Shown in pieces: positions 10,032 to 21,767 of a DNA stretch of 64,000 nucleotides. The position numbers and the translations under genes are program-made. The stretch comes from Closterium sp. Naga37s-1 (taxonomy: Eukaryota; Streptophyta; Zygnematophyceae; Desmidiales; Closteriaceae): positions 131,501-195,500 of the forward strand of contig CANJKZ010001148.1 in assembly GCA_947471745.1 (NCBI GenBank), given 5' to 3'. How positions within the stretch are numbered: the stretch's first letter is position 1; every line of letters begins with the position of its first letter. The notes under the pieces are model-generated. The model was not told where the DNA came from. It did no database searches and was given only the letters and a program-made list of their open reading frames with translations.

Positions 10032-11208
10032 TTAGATAGACACTCCAGACCCAGATGGGTTAGATCTCCAAGCTCCCATGCTAGAAGCATCTGATGCAAG
10101 CTCACCGATCTGAGCTATCTGCTCATCAAGTGGAATAGCAGCTTCTTTTACAACACTCGAAATTTCCGCATCCACCAGATTGGCAGCTACGTTCTCCTCG
10201 ACTCCAAAACATTCCTGCTTCATTTTCTTTAGTTCAGTGTATATCTGGCTCATGGTCGGGCGATTTGCCGTGGGAAGAGAAGTGCAGGTGAGGGCGAATC
10301 GAGCAATACGCAGCGTGAGATCATCGGGTATCGGAATGTCCAGGCGAGGGTCTTTGAGGCTGTTAGCGTCACGAGCAAGCACATGATGATCAGCCTGAAA
10401 GACAAGCAAATGGAAGGGAGTATGTGGACAGGGAGCATGGACATGGAAAGTGTATGTTTTGTGCCAACGAATTTTCAGGGTTATAAGCCAGCTTCCTTAC
10501 GCCATGCATATAAACGTCAACCACAACGAGAGTCTGTCAAAACAACTCAGTCAACGCAATATGAACTTACCCAGTCCTTGATGTTGATTTGTCGTTCACC
10601 TGAGCCCATCATCGCCCTCTGCCCGGTCATGACCTCCAGAATCACAATCCCGTAACTGCACAAGCACATGGATATGGATGAACGCATAAACATGAAGAAA
10701 GAACACATACCTAGGAAAAAAAGCATTCATTCATCAGGACACAGGCACCCATGCACACAAGCGCATGAACACAGAACATTTGTAAGAACAACAGGAGCAT
10801 GGAGACGTAAACCAGTATTTCTCATTACTGTACCTGTACACATCGGTTGCCGTGGTGGCCCTGCGAGTGCGAGTGTATGCAGGGTCGACATAGCCGGGCG
10901 TGCCGAGGATGCGGGTGGTGCCGACGGAGGTGCCCTCGCCCATGCGCACGAGGCCAAAGTCGGCGACCTTGGCGTGCATGTGGCGGTCCAGCAGGATGTT
11001 GGCGAGCTTGATGTCCCGGTGCACGATGCCAAAGCTGTGCAGATACTCCAGCCCGTGCGCCGCGCCTATCAGGATGTTGAAACGCTGCGACAGCGTCAGG
11101 GTCTTGGGCGCCTCTGAAGTGGTGCATAGTACAGGTTTGATGGCAGAGAGGAAGAGACACAAGATAAATGATTATTGTCATGGACTACTCATATAGAGCG
11201 AGCTATTC

Positions 11209-11244
<36 letters not shown>

Positions 11245-14096
11245 TGAAATGCAATCGTGAAGCATTGATTTGGACAGTCCGAGGTAGGAAAACTGACAAT
11301 ATTATGTGCTTATGTGACAGCTCACCTCGCCCACTCCACTAAGTCTCACCTGGCCCCACCCAGGTCTCGAGGTCCCCGTTGAGCATGTACTCGTAGATGA
11401 GGATCTGCTCGGTGCGCTCGTTCACCACATCCATGTCCAGACAGAACCCCAGCAGCCGCACCAGGTTCGGATGGTGCTTCGATGCCATCTCATGGATCTG
11501 AGGGCGTGAGGTGGGGAAAGGAGGGCAGGGGGGGGGGGAAGGGGATGAGGGGGAGTGTTGGGTGGGGATTTTGCTCTGGATCCATAGAAAGGAGACTCGC
11601 AGGTTGAACATGGAAGAGTGGAGCAGAAACAGCGGGGCGTCCCATGCAGGAAACCATACACAGGCATTGGTGACGGGAAATTAAGAAGCTCACCTCTTGC
11701 TTGAAGTCGTGGGATCCATGGGATGGAGAGTTTGGTTGGCTCATTCAAACGCATGCATGCTTGTATTGTCATCGAGTTCTCTCACTCACCTCTCGCTTGA
11801 AGTCATTGGTGATCACTTTTGCCCGCTTCACCGCGTGGCACAAGATCGTGGCCCATGGAATGGAGTGCTTGGTTGGTTCATTCGTACACATGCATACTTG
11901 GCTTGTCAGCGAGCTCTCTGTCTCTCTCACCTCTCGCTTGAAGTCGTTGGTGATCACTTTCGCGCGCTTCACAGCCCACGGGATGGTGGGATCCATGGGG
12001 TCCAAAGCCCGATACACGTCCGCGTACCCGCCACTCCCAATCCTCCTGGTCTCGGAGAAATTCTCGGTGACCTGCTTGATGAGGAAGAGAGGGTACTGGT
12101 GGCACAGCAGGGGCGTGTCCGACGTGCCGCCCACGATTATTGAGTGGATGTGGTTTCCTGCTGCTGCTGCTCCTGCCCCTGCGCCTGCCATGGCTCCTGC
12201 TGCTATAGCGGCTGCTGCAGACTCAGGGTCATAGTTGGTGCTGTTGATCTTGCTGCCTGGAGAGACGTCTGCAGCTGAGAGTGACATCGGAGGAAGGAGG
12301 AAAGGGGAAGGTGGAAGAGAAGAAGTGAGTTGGATAAAGCAGGAACATGAAGCAATGTGATTTTTGTTACAGTGAGTTGACTGCAGTGTTATTAACTTAT
12401 ACCAGGTTCCCTAGAAAGAGTTCAATGACTTTTAAAAAAGGCATTCAACGATCATGTAGTGATGCACACCTTTTTGTCGTCTTTTGTTAAGGCAGAGGAA
12501 CGCGGTGAGCACGACAGCAACAGTGGAGCAGAGGAGAGCGATGCCGCCCGCAGCGATGCCTATGATCACTCCCGTTGAGATAGTGGCTGTAACGAAGGTG
12601 ACACAAACGAGTACCACAGGCTATAAAACTAAATGGTGAGAAGCAGTTTTTTAAGTTCTTGCCTGGTGGTTCTAATGAAGGTGACAAATAGACGTGGAAG
12701 CTGGAGTGAAGAGGGAGGCCAGAGTGTTTCAAAAAGTTTGGCAGGATGCACGTTGGGTTCAAAAAGAGCGATTTCAAGCACTTCAATGTGGATGGACGGA
12801 GGAGCACTCACACGACGATGTCGTGGATGTTGTGTTTGGCGCAGCAGGAGCGGGGGAAGAAGTCTGAGGGGGGGGGCTGGGGGATGGACTGGACGGTATA
12901 AAGGTGGGTTCAGGAGCTGGGTCAGAGCCCTGTGCGAAGGCGGAGAGGCGCAGATTGGCGGACAGCATCTGCTCCAGCAGCGCCGACCGCCGCGCTGCAT
13001 CTCCGTCTTCCTTCGCCGCTCCTCCGCCTCCCTCGCTCCCCTGCTCCTCCCGCGGAGCCGCGTCCGCCGCGTCCTCCTCCAGCGCGCGCCGCACGTCCGC
13101 CACTCCCCCGTCATCCATATCGACCGCGCTCTCCTGATTCTGCCACACCTCGTAACCGCTCTCACTTCCATCCACGTAGTTTCCTGAGCTCCCGCCCTCC
13201 GACTCGGCGCCATGGCGCGGCCTCGCGTAAAACTGCCTCCGAGCGAGCCTACGGCCGTCAATGCCGTCGCGAACCTCGTGCGGGTCGGTGAACACAGCCA
13301 CTTGCGAATCATCGTCGAACACAGGATCTCGAAACGAGTCCCGTCGAACGCCGTGCCGCGAGAGAGTAGGTACTTTGTTCCTTTCAGCAGGCTCGGGGTT
13401 TGCCGAACCTATTTCGTCGCCTTCGTTACTGACCACAAATTGCGGCGGGAAAAGAAGGCTCGAGATCGTATGAACGTCGTACTTCTTCGTTTTTATCGCG
13501 TTTGCTCTCGTTACAGTCACATTGGCAACGGAAAAGCTGTCTGAGCCCATTTGCAGCTCCACGGGTGTACCCAACAGGGTCGGCTTCCAGCCGTTCCATT
13601 CAAACGGAGATAATTTAGCGGGGATAAAGTGAAACATGAGTATTTTGCGTAGCGTCTCGCGGTTATCGGAGGACTGTAGACCCGCGAGCGCCGCCGGGGA
13701 GAGCGAGAGGAGCGCATCGTTAGAAGGCGCGAAGACCGTTAACAGAGACGAATCGTGCATCTGAGGAACGTCTTCCAAAACGCCGGACTCTCGTAACAAA
13801 TGCGCGAAACCCGTGAATCCGTCGCCCGTCAGCCGAGCCGCAAGACCCTCCACCTCTACGGTATCTTCACTGTCATCAATGTCCTCCTCCTTGGAGCCAT
13901 ACCCGGCGAGATTCGCGGGAGGTTTGTCTGGGAGACCTTCTGCGGGCAAATGCGTCGTAAGTAAGCCATCTTGGTCCGTCATCAACGGTTCTGGGTGGGG
14001 CGGGAAGTTTCCCGGAAACCGTCCTGTCGCCGCCACGCCAGGAGCCACGATACACGTAGCGAGAAAAGTCACTAGAATCGGCTGGAAGAACCTCAT
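10032..14096 (-). CDS. FAS1-domain receptor-like kinase A
   Basis: Seven exons: 14096-12812, 12586-12470, 12274-11931, 11497-11350, 11113-10834, 10655-10571, 10394-10032. All junctions are GT-AG, and the total of 2622 nt gives 873 residues. Residues 1-23 are a signal peptide. 84-221 is a fasciclin (FAS1) domain with the H1-like box [10 protein letters not shown], a motif of cell-adhesion and arabinogalactan proteins. An acidic stretch and a Ser/Pro stalk follow. Exon 2 encodes one transmembrane helix (about 430-456) with a basic stop-transfer KRRQK. Exons 3-7 encode a kinase with glycine loop GSGGY (about 547), catalytic Lys in AVKRAK (about 570), HRDIKLAN (about 665), DFG (about 685), [10 protein letters not shown] and the RPTMSQI C-lobe motif. 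All catalytic residues are present, so it should be active at the plasma membrane. The ligand is unknown. It is paralogous to 14995-20267. Confidence 0.9.
11210..11239 (+). repeat. Poly(A) homopolymer in intron 4 of FAS1-kinase A
   Basis: A run of about 30 A. On the coding (minus) strand it is poly(T) upstream of exon 5. Its length may be unreliable in the assembly. Confidence 0.8.
11692..11866 (-). repeat. Two partial copies of FAS1-kinase A exon 3 (3' end plus donor) in intron 3
   Basis: The true exon 3 ends at 11931 with ...DFKRE and GTGAGA. Diverged copies of this end and its donor follow at about 11790-11865 (with AVKRAKV-like codons degraded upstream) and about 11693-11740. Flanking intron sequence (ttggttggctcattc..acgcatgcat) is duplicated with them. 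Confidence 0.8.
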
Positions 14097-14103
14097 CTCG
14101 TAG

Positions 14104-14994
14104 CTTTCCGAGGAGGCCTAGGGATTTCCGCCTGGTCTGTTTTGATATCAAGATGCTACGGGGTTGTAAATGTGCAGGGAACAAAGAAAATGTTAGAGCT
14201 AAAGTGTGCGATAGTCCTGTCATGGCTGCTGAAAAGATATATAGCGCCTGCTTGTGTCTAATCTACGCAGCGACGCGCCGTGCTTGTGTCGCGGTGTCGC
14301 GGTGTTTCTTGAGTTGCGTTGTCGCAACTGAACGAGGAAGAGTGACTGGAAAGAAGGCCTTGCCACATGGCTGACTGATCCTTTTTCTGTGCTGGCGGTT
14401 GTGACTGGGCGGAACGCTGTGCCCCGCTGGGTCGATTTCACGAGGGTCATTGCTAGTCACGCCAGTGCAAAGGGTCACTGCTTGGTTTGAGGCAGGCTCG
14501 GAAGAGACGAGGCTAACCACCAAGTCCCTTACCTGACCGGTTTTGTTTGCGCCAGCGCTTCATCCAATCAACAAACCGGATAAGGTCGCAATGTGGCAGT
14601 GACTGACCACCAAACCTCTACTCTGAGCTGTTTGATTGGTGGGCCGCTGAACAGCTTCCCCGCTGTGCCGAACGTAAGGACGCCATACCCTTCATGGCTT
14701 GTCAATGGATTGAGGAGGCTGTTGGCCTGGTTTGACATCAGGCAACTCGAGCGATTTTGTGTGCAAGAATGACAACAGGATGCTGAATGGCAGAAGCATG
14801 CAGTGTAGATGTCCAACCAAACATAGGTGGGTGGGTACATGTGCTGGAAAATACTAGAAGCAAAATCATCTTTATACGTGGGTGTCACTTGCTCTTCAAT
14901 GGGAAAGGGAATGGCTTTTCAAAAGCTTGTATTTTTAAGTTACATGCTATAATTGGGCATTACAACATAGTGCATACTCCAGTGTAGCCAATCA
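14104..14994. other. Intergenic between the two FAS1-kinase genes
   Basis: About 890 bp that must contain the promoter of gene A and the 3' end of gene B. Apart from the TATA-like box near 14240 I see no coding potential or clear repeat. Confidence 0.5.
14236..14244 (-). promoter_or_regulatory. Candidate TATA box of FAS1-kinase A
   Basis: The minus strand reads CTATATATC about 140 bp upstream of the ATG at 14096. Position and sequence fit a core promoter with a 5' UTR of about 110 nt. Inference only. Confidence 0.4.
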
Positions 14995-17900
14995 CTACTC
15001 TGTTGTCCCCCCAGATCTTGAAGGATTTGTTCTCCAAGCACTCGTGCTGAATTCAGCAGATTCAAGCTCATCAATCTCAGCAATCTGCTGATCAAGCGGA
15101 ATAGCCGCCTCTCCTACAGCGATTGATATTTCTGCATCGACCATATGAGCAGCCGAATTTTTCTCAACCCCAAAACACTCCTGCTTCATGTTCTTTAGTT
15201 CTGCATAAATCTGGCTCATGGTCGGTCGATTTGCAGTGGGAATGGAAGTGCAGGTCAGGGCGAATTTGGCCATCCGGAGAATGAGCTCGTCTGGAATTGG
15301 GACGTCGAGCCGGGGATCCTTGAGGCCGTTAGCATTGTTGGCGAGAAGGTGTTGATCGGCCTGAAAGAGGGGCGAGGGGATGTAGGGGAGGCAACAACCA
15401 ATGTGACATTGACAGCTCACGTAGCATGTGGGAATAAGCACGAGAAGGCTGAGAGACGTGTTGAAGGTGCTAACAGCCCAGGCAAGAACTTAAAGAGCGG
15501 TTTGGGGAATGACCCAGGGGAAGGAAGCACAGCAAATCATGGAGGAAACAAGACAGGGCATAAAAGAGGAAGACGATGATTAAAAATATGCTAAGATGGA
15601 CGTTTAACAGTCTGTCATCCAAAGTGGTTCCATTGGTCGAAATAAGACAAATGATCAGGCAACTGCAATATCACGAGTTCTCCATCCAGCACTCACCCAG
15701 TCCTTGATGCTGACTTGGTGCTCTCCCTTGCCCATCATCGCCCGCTGCCCAGTCATGACCTCCAGGATCACAATGCCAAAGCTGCCAGGGCGGGCAAGGG
15801 GGGCATGCAAAAGCATGCACATGAAAGCATGCAACGGAGCAAGCATGGTTGTGAGGATAGTAGAAATAAATCGCGTGCCCATCACTGCTTGTTGTTTCTC
15901 CAGTCACGTTCTCCATGATTGTAACATCAAATTCGTGAGTGAATGCACCAGAAAAGAAAAGAACAGAGCAGACAAGAAACCGCAGGGGAAAGAAACACGA
16001 AAAGGCACGATATGTGAAACTGCAGGGCCCATGCGTACAACACATATGCATCAGTTTTACACAGAATGAACCAACAATTCATAACACTGTACCTGTACAC
16101 ATCGGTCGCTGTTGTCGCCCTACGGGTGCGGGAATAAGCGGGGTCGACATAGCCGGGCGTGCCGAGGATGCGGGTGGTGCCGACGGAGGTGCCCTCGCCC
16201 ATGCGCACGAGGCCAAAGTCGGCGACCTTGGCGTGCATGTGGCGGTCCAGCAGGATGTTGGCAAGCTTGATGTCCCGGTGCACGATGCCAAAGCTGTGCA
16301 GATACTCCAGCCCGTGCGCTGCGCCGATTAGGATGGCAAATCGCTGGGAGAGCGTGAGAAACCTGGGCGCATCTGGATAGAAAGGGGGCGAAGGGGGGGA
16401 TGAAGGGAGGTTGAAAGCTGTGCAGATACTCCAGCCCGTGCGCTGCTCCGATCAGGATGCCAAACCGCTGGGACAGCGTCAAGAACCTGGGCGCGTCTGA
16501 TTGCGGGCGGGAAGCAGGGGATGCGGATGGAAAGAGGGTGGCGAGGTGGAGAATGAAATGGGGTTGAATGATAGCTGTGCCGGCACTCCAGCCCGAACGC
16601 CCCATCGTGTAGCACCTCGAACCGCTGGGATCGCGCCAGGCACATAGTTGCGTCTGGCACATGGGGCAAGAGAGGGAAGAGAAAAGGGAAAGAGGTGCGG
16701 AAGGGGAAGGAGGGAGGGTGACGTGAATGAAGGCATACATCAATGTGTGGTCACATGGCGTACACAGCACGGCATAGTCACACAGAATACAGTCACGTAA
16801 TGAACAGTCACATGCCATACCGCCACATGGCCTACAATGACATGCCATACAGCCATGGGATGGTCACAAACCCGGCATACGGTCAAATGGCACAGTCACA
16901 CGGCTTATTCACATGGCGAACAGTCACACATCATAGGATCACATGAAATAAGGGCATAAAGAATACAGCCGCACTGCGAACAATCACATAACATCAAGTC
17001 ATATGGCATACAGTCACATGCCACGCAGTAACATGGCGTTTAGTCACATGACATATAGTCACAAGAGGCAATATGAGTCTAACCTGCCCCTTCCTATGCC
17101 TCAAGGTCGCTATGCAGCATGAACTCGTACAGTCACATGTTGTACAGTCACATAGCATACAGTTAAATGTTGTACAGTCACATAGCATGGAATTACATGT
17201 TGTACAGTCACATAGCATACAGTTACATGCTGTACAGTCACGTAGCATACAGTTACATGCTGTACAGTCACATAGTATACAGTTACATGTTGTACAGTCA
17301 CATTGCATACAGTCACGTAGCATACAGTTACATGTTGTACAGTCACATAGCATACAGTTACGTGTTGTACAGACACATCGCATATGGCTGGCATACAGGC
17401 ACACGGCATACAGTCACATGGCATACTGTCACATGGCATACTGTCACATGGCATAATGTGACGTGGCGTGCCGTACAGTCCCATCCCATGGAATAAAGTC
17501 ACAGTCTCTAAGGCTCACCTGGCCCCACCCAGGTCTCTCAGGCTCACCTGGCCCCACCCAGGTCTCGAGGTCCGTTGAGCATGTACTCGTACAGTCACAA
17601 AAATGGGATAGTCACATGACATACAGTCTCCATGCGGCTCACCTGGCCCCACCCAGGTCTCGAGGTCCCCGTTGAGCATGTACTCGTAGATGAGGATCTG
17701 CTCGGTGCGCTCGTTCACCACATCCATGTCCAGACAGAACCCCAGCAGCCGCACCAGGTTCGGATGGTGCTTCGATGCCATCTCGTTGATCTAGCAATAA
17801 ATGTCAACCGTAGCATGGGGGGGGGGGAGAATGGACTGGAATGGGGTCAATCAAAGGAAGTGAAGTGCAAGTGGAAAAGTAAAGCAGTTGATTTCCTTTT

Positions 17901-20267
17901 AAACCCTTGGGATCGTGGGGCAAGTTGGTAAAAAAAAAAAAAAAAAACACGAGTGCGGTTAATTTGGTATACGGAGGTTGCTATGGGAACGAGCTCTCAC
18001 CTCTCTCTTAAAGTCGTTGGTGATCACTTTCGCCCGCTTCACCGCCCACAGCACCGTGGGGTCCATGGGATCAACGGCTCGGTACACATCCGAGTACCCG
18101 CCGCTGCCAATCCTGCGCGTCTCTGAAAAGTCCTCCGTGACCTGCCTGATCAGGTCAAACGGATACTGCTGGCACACCATTGGTGTGCCTGACGAACCTG
18201 CTACTGACCCTGCCGCTGATCCTGCTCCTGATCCTGTTCCTGCTGCTACTGCTCCTGCTCCTGCAGCGGCCATGGCTCCTGCTGCTGCAGCGGCTGCTGC
18301 TACCTCAGGGTCGTAGTAAGGGTTGTTGGGTGTGATGGGCGGAGGGGCATCTTTAGCTGGGAGTGGGAGGAAGGGAGAGGATTGACCAGGCGGAGGGGGA
18401 AAGGAGGAGAGGAGAGTCAGGAATATAGAGATGATTTTCAACTCAGAATCTAGAACATCAACTGGGGGGATGAAGGAGAAGAAAAGAGGTTGGATGGGAA
18501 GGCAGGGAGATATGAAACAGGGAGAGGCAACTGCTGCTCATACTTACTCCTGGTCTTAGTAGTGGATTGGGGCGTCAAAACTACACTACACTACCGCGGC
18601 ATATGACAAAATACGTAACATCAATAAGGTTTACCTTTGCGCTGTTTCTTGAGAGCGCACAGGAAGATAGTGAGGATGGCCCCGACGGTGGCGCAGAGGA
18701 GGGCGATGCCGCCCGCAGCAATGCCAATGATGGCTGCCGTGGACAGAGTGGCTGTAACGCATGTGACAAAATCGAATACACGCAGAGTGGATATGTGGAC
18801 GGATGGACCAAGCTTCGTGGGTCGACAACGATAAGTGAGTGCTGGCTGCTGCCACGTGGACTGGGTTGGGGGACACAGGTTCAACGAAGCAGGAGCACCT
18901 GTTGGGTGTTGACGAGGATGATGATAACGTGGACTCAGAGAAGTGACACGTGGAACGACAATCTCGGCTTTGGCACACTCACGGGACGACGATGGCGTGG
19001 ATGACGGGGATGATGTGTTTGGCGCAGCTGGCGGGGGGGAAGGCGAAGGTGGGGGCGGACTAGGGGGAGAAACGGACGGTTGTACAGGGGGTTCAGGGGC
19101 TGCGTCGGAGCCCTGTGCAAAGGCGGAGAGGCGCAGATTGGCGGACAATATTTGCTCCAGCAGCGCTGACCGCCGCGCAGCATCCCCACCTGCTTCCCCC
19201 GCTACTCCGCCTCCGCCCCTCCCCTGCTCCCCCGCAAACACCCCCACCGCCTCCTCTTCCGGCGCTCGCCGCACGTCCGCCACTCCCCCGCCGTCTACAT
19301 CGACCCCGCTCTCGTAATTCCGCCACACCTCGTATCGGCTCTCGTAATTGCTGTGAGAGACCGCGGAACGGCTTTCGTGAATGTCGCTTTCATCGTCATA
19401 TGGATCTAAGCTTCTGCTCTTCCGCTGGTCGCTCGAACCGCCCGAACCGCCGACCATAGACGCCTCGCGTTGTGAGATGAAACCCAAGGCGAACTCATGC
19501 GGGTCAACTTCCAAGACCGGATCTCGAAACGAGTCCCGCCGGACGCCGTGCCGCGTGCGAATCGGCGCGCTTAGATTCTCATTAGGTTCGGTCCCCGAGC
19601 CTCCGTTCCCGCCTCGGTTGCTGATCACAGTCAGCGGCGGAAAAAGCAGGCTAGATATTATATGGACGTCGCAGTCCTTTATCTTAATCGCATTCGCTTT
19701 CGTTACGCTCACATTGGCGACGAAAAAACTTTCTGAACCCATGTGCAGCTCCACGGGTGTACCCAAAAGGGTTGTCTCCCGTCCAGTCCAATCAAACGGA
19801 GATACTCTAACGGGGATGAAGTGAAACATGAGTATTCTGCGTAGCGTCTCGCGGTTATCGGAGGACTGTAGACCCGCGAGCGCCGCAGGGGAGAGCGAGA
19901 GGAGCGCATCGTTAGAAGGCGCGAAGACTGTTAACGGGGATGAAGTGTGCAGCTGAGGAACGTCTGCTAAAACGCCAGACTCTTTTAACAAATGCGCGAA
20001 ACCGGTTAGTCCGTAAGCAGTCAGTCGAGCCGCTAAGTTATCGTCGTCTACAAGAGTATCGTCAAAGTTGGCAAGGACGGCGCCATTCGCGGCGGCATAT
20101 GAGGGAGGATTGTGTACAGACTCCTCAGCGAGAAACTGCGATGCCAAGTTCTCCTTATTCAGCGATTCTGAGTGAGGCTGGAGATTACCCGGAAATCTTT
20201 CTGTTGCCGCCACGCCAGCCACGATGCTGGCGGCGAGCAAAGCTATAAGAGGTTGGAGGAGCCTCAT
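14995..20267 (-). CDS. FAS1-domain receptor-like kinase B
   Basis: Seven exons: 20267-18983, 18751-18635, 18356-18001, 17790-17643, 16372-16093, 15781-15697, 15360-14995. The total of 2637 nt gives 878 residues. Exons 1, 2, 4, 5 and 6 have the same lengths as in gene A (1285, 117, 148, 280, 85 nt), which confirms tandem duplication. The ATG at 20267 is preferred because the signal peptide begins there as in gene A; an upstream in-frame ATG at 20336 would bury it. The order is signal peptide, FAS1 domain ([10 protein letters not shown] box), acidic linker, long Ser/Pro stalk, transmembrane helix (exon 2, followed by LKKQRKG), then kinase. The kinase has [22 protein letters not shown] and [10 protein letters not shown]. 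Catalytic residues are intact. Introns 3-4 are enlarged by exon copies and a minisatellite. Probable plasma-membrane receptor kinase with unknown ligand. Confidence 0.9.
16418..16660 (-). repeat. Two partial copies of FAS1-kinase B exon 5 (acceptor plus 5' part) in intron 4
   Basis: The real exon 5 begins at 16372 ([12 protein letters not shown]...). A close copy spans about 16418-16497 and a more degenerate one about 16575-16655. Both lie upstream in transcription. The first keeps an in-frame reading of about 30 residues and ends at a position where the intron sequence resumes. Confidence 0.8.
16745..17500. repeat. Minisatellite (tacagtcacatagcatacagttacatgttg-like) in intron 4 of FAS1-kinase B
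   Basis: The motif cagtcacatg / gcatacag recurs throughout about 750 bp. It is most regular at 17125-17370 with a unit of about 30 bp. Open frames on both strands through it (Cys/Met/Tyr rich) are repeat artefacts. At 17095-17130 and 17576-17595 the repeat directly abuts fragments of exon 4 (gcatg.actcgtacagtcac). Confidence 0.85.
17515..17592 (-). repeat. Partial copies of FAS1-kinase B exon 4 (3' end plus donor)
   Basis: The true exon 4 ends at 17643 ([10 protein letters not shown], then GTGAGCC). Two further copies of this end and donor follow immediately at 17545-17592 and 17515-17537. A degenerate one is seen near 17095-17125. Confidence 0.85.
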
Positions 20268-21213
20268 CTGCCGAGAGGATACGCGGATGTGAAGGAGCGC
20301 TTTGCCAGAATCAACTTTCTCACAAGGAGATTGCATCGCCTAAAAAGCAAGGGGGCCGGAGCCGATTGTGCGGGTCGATGTAAACCAAGTCCCGGTGCAG
20401 AGTGTGTCTACACCGTACTTGCAGCTGGTTGTGCTTGTGCTGTGCAGGATCTCCCACTCTCTTGGTTTGACATTTCAAAGTAGGCATACCATCTGAAAGG
20501 GCATTGCCCTCCAAATGCTGGTTTGACATCTGCCCCTCCAAATGCAGGTCCGTTTCAGAAGCTTGCACGCACGCTACCTCATGGAAGGTCGTTCCTTCGT
20601 AGCTCCTCGCTTCATTCTGATCCAAGGCTCGATTCCTGAGATGAAGCAGGCTCTCACTTGCCGAGCCTGAAACCCAGGCTGTTCCCATACGCGTGTCGGT
20701 TTCGAGAGGTTCTGTGGTAGGGTCTGGGCGCCAGACCACGGTATTATTGGTTGACCAGTGGCTCGTCATTACTGTTTTTACCACAGCTTTGCCGAGCTTC
20801 AGGGCGCCATGGTTTCAGCTGGTTAGCCCAGTAACTTCAGTAGGTTCGGAACATCCAAACGTGCAGAGTGTCGTGCGAGGCATGGATGTGACTGGCTTGG
20901 CGGTGTCGCTGTGACATCGCGCGACCCCATGTGACGGCGCGAAAAAGATTGGATGAGTGTGATGCCTTGTAGCTGATTCAACGATTCGAGAACAGTAGGC
21001 TACATTGCGCGTGTAGTGGATTCCTACATTAACAAAGGTAGATGGAAAATGGCAAAGTAATACTCTCATATGGTAATACGCTATTACTCCTACGAAAACA
21101 AAAATGAAACGATGTCACAAGGGTCTCTCAGAGTTTACTAGTTTTTTTATTATGGAACAAACAAACAAAATCACGGATCTCATAACACCAACTACGGTAG
21201 TAAGGTGACCTGC
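20268..21213. other. Intergenic upstream of FAS1-kinase B, up to the gypsy insertion
   Basis: About 950 bp. It should contain the promoter of gene B. I see no TATA box of quality, no coding potential and no repeats. The last five bases (CCTGC, 21209-21213) are the gypsy target duplication. Confidence 0.5.
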
Positions 21214-21564
21214 TGTAAGGAAAATTTCATTTCCTTACTTCGCGCCCCTGCTCAGCGCGTACACCACTGTTCCCGCCAACAGCACCCAACAGTAATCCGT
21301 TACCACTCGCGACACTCGCTTCGACACTATTCCCGCCACTGTTCACGGCGCGACCCAACCTCACGGCTCGGTTGGTAACCCGCGCTCCGGACCTCGGCGC
21401 TGACATTTCCCAACCTCGGCGCTAGGCCCGTCGCGCACCCCATTTTCCACGCATTACCGTTACCACTGTAGTTTCGCTATATATTCTTCGCTCATGCCTT
21501 CGCTCATTGTACTCTTGCTTCGATAGTGCAACCTTCGTTCGTTCACTCAATTGCACTCGTAACA
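21214..21564 (+). repeat. Gypsy 5' LTR
   Basis: It starts TGTAAGG and ends TAACA, 351 bp. A TATA-like ctatatatt at 21477-21485 lies about 265 bp inside and is a plausible promoter. Confidence 0.9.
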
Positions 21565-21566
21565 CT

Positions 21567-21581
21567 TGGTATTCAGAGCCT
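21567..21581 (+). other. Gypsy primer-binding site
   Basis: TGGTATTCAGAGCCT lies two bases after the LTR. It is an initiator-tRNA-Met type site with one inserted T relative to the common TGGTATCAGAGC. Confidence 0.75.
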
Positions 21582-21633
21582 ACGATCTCTTCTCGGATCG
21601 CACCCACACCTTCACTTCCCCACTATCTCAATT

Positions 21634-21635
<2 letters not shown>

Positions 21636-21664
<29 letters not shown>
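21636..21664 (+). repeat. Poly(G) run in gypsy leader
   Basis: About 29 consecutive G between the PBS and the gag start. Such a run is slippage-prone and its length is doubtful. Confidence 0.8.
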
Positions 21665-21767
21665 TAGACGTCTCTCAGCGAAACAAGCACCGCCGCTCGT
21701 AGTGCTCTCTCATAAGCACGCACGGCCACGACAGAGGCTCTCGCTGAGCTTGCCCGACATCCCCGCC

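Noticed and set aside
16994-17502. Cys/Met-rich ORFs on both strands (about 130 codons) at 16994-17502
   Set aside because: They follow the periodicity of the cagtcacatg minisatellite in a kinase intron.
20268-20336. Upstream in-frame ATG (20336) as start of FAS1-kinase B
   Set aside because: It would place 23 polar residues before the signal peptide. The paralogue starts at the position equivalent to 20267.
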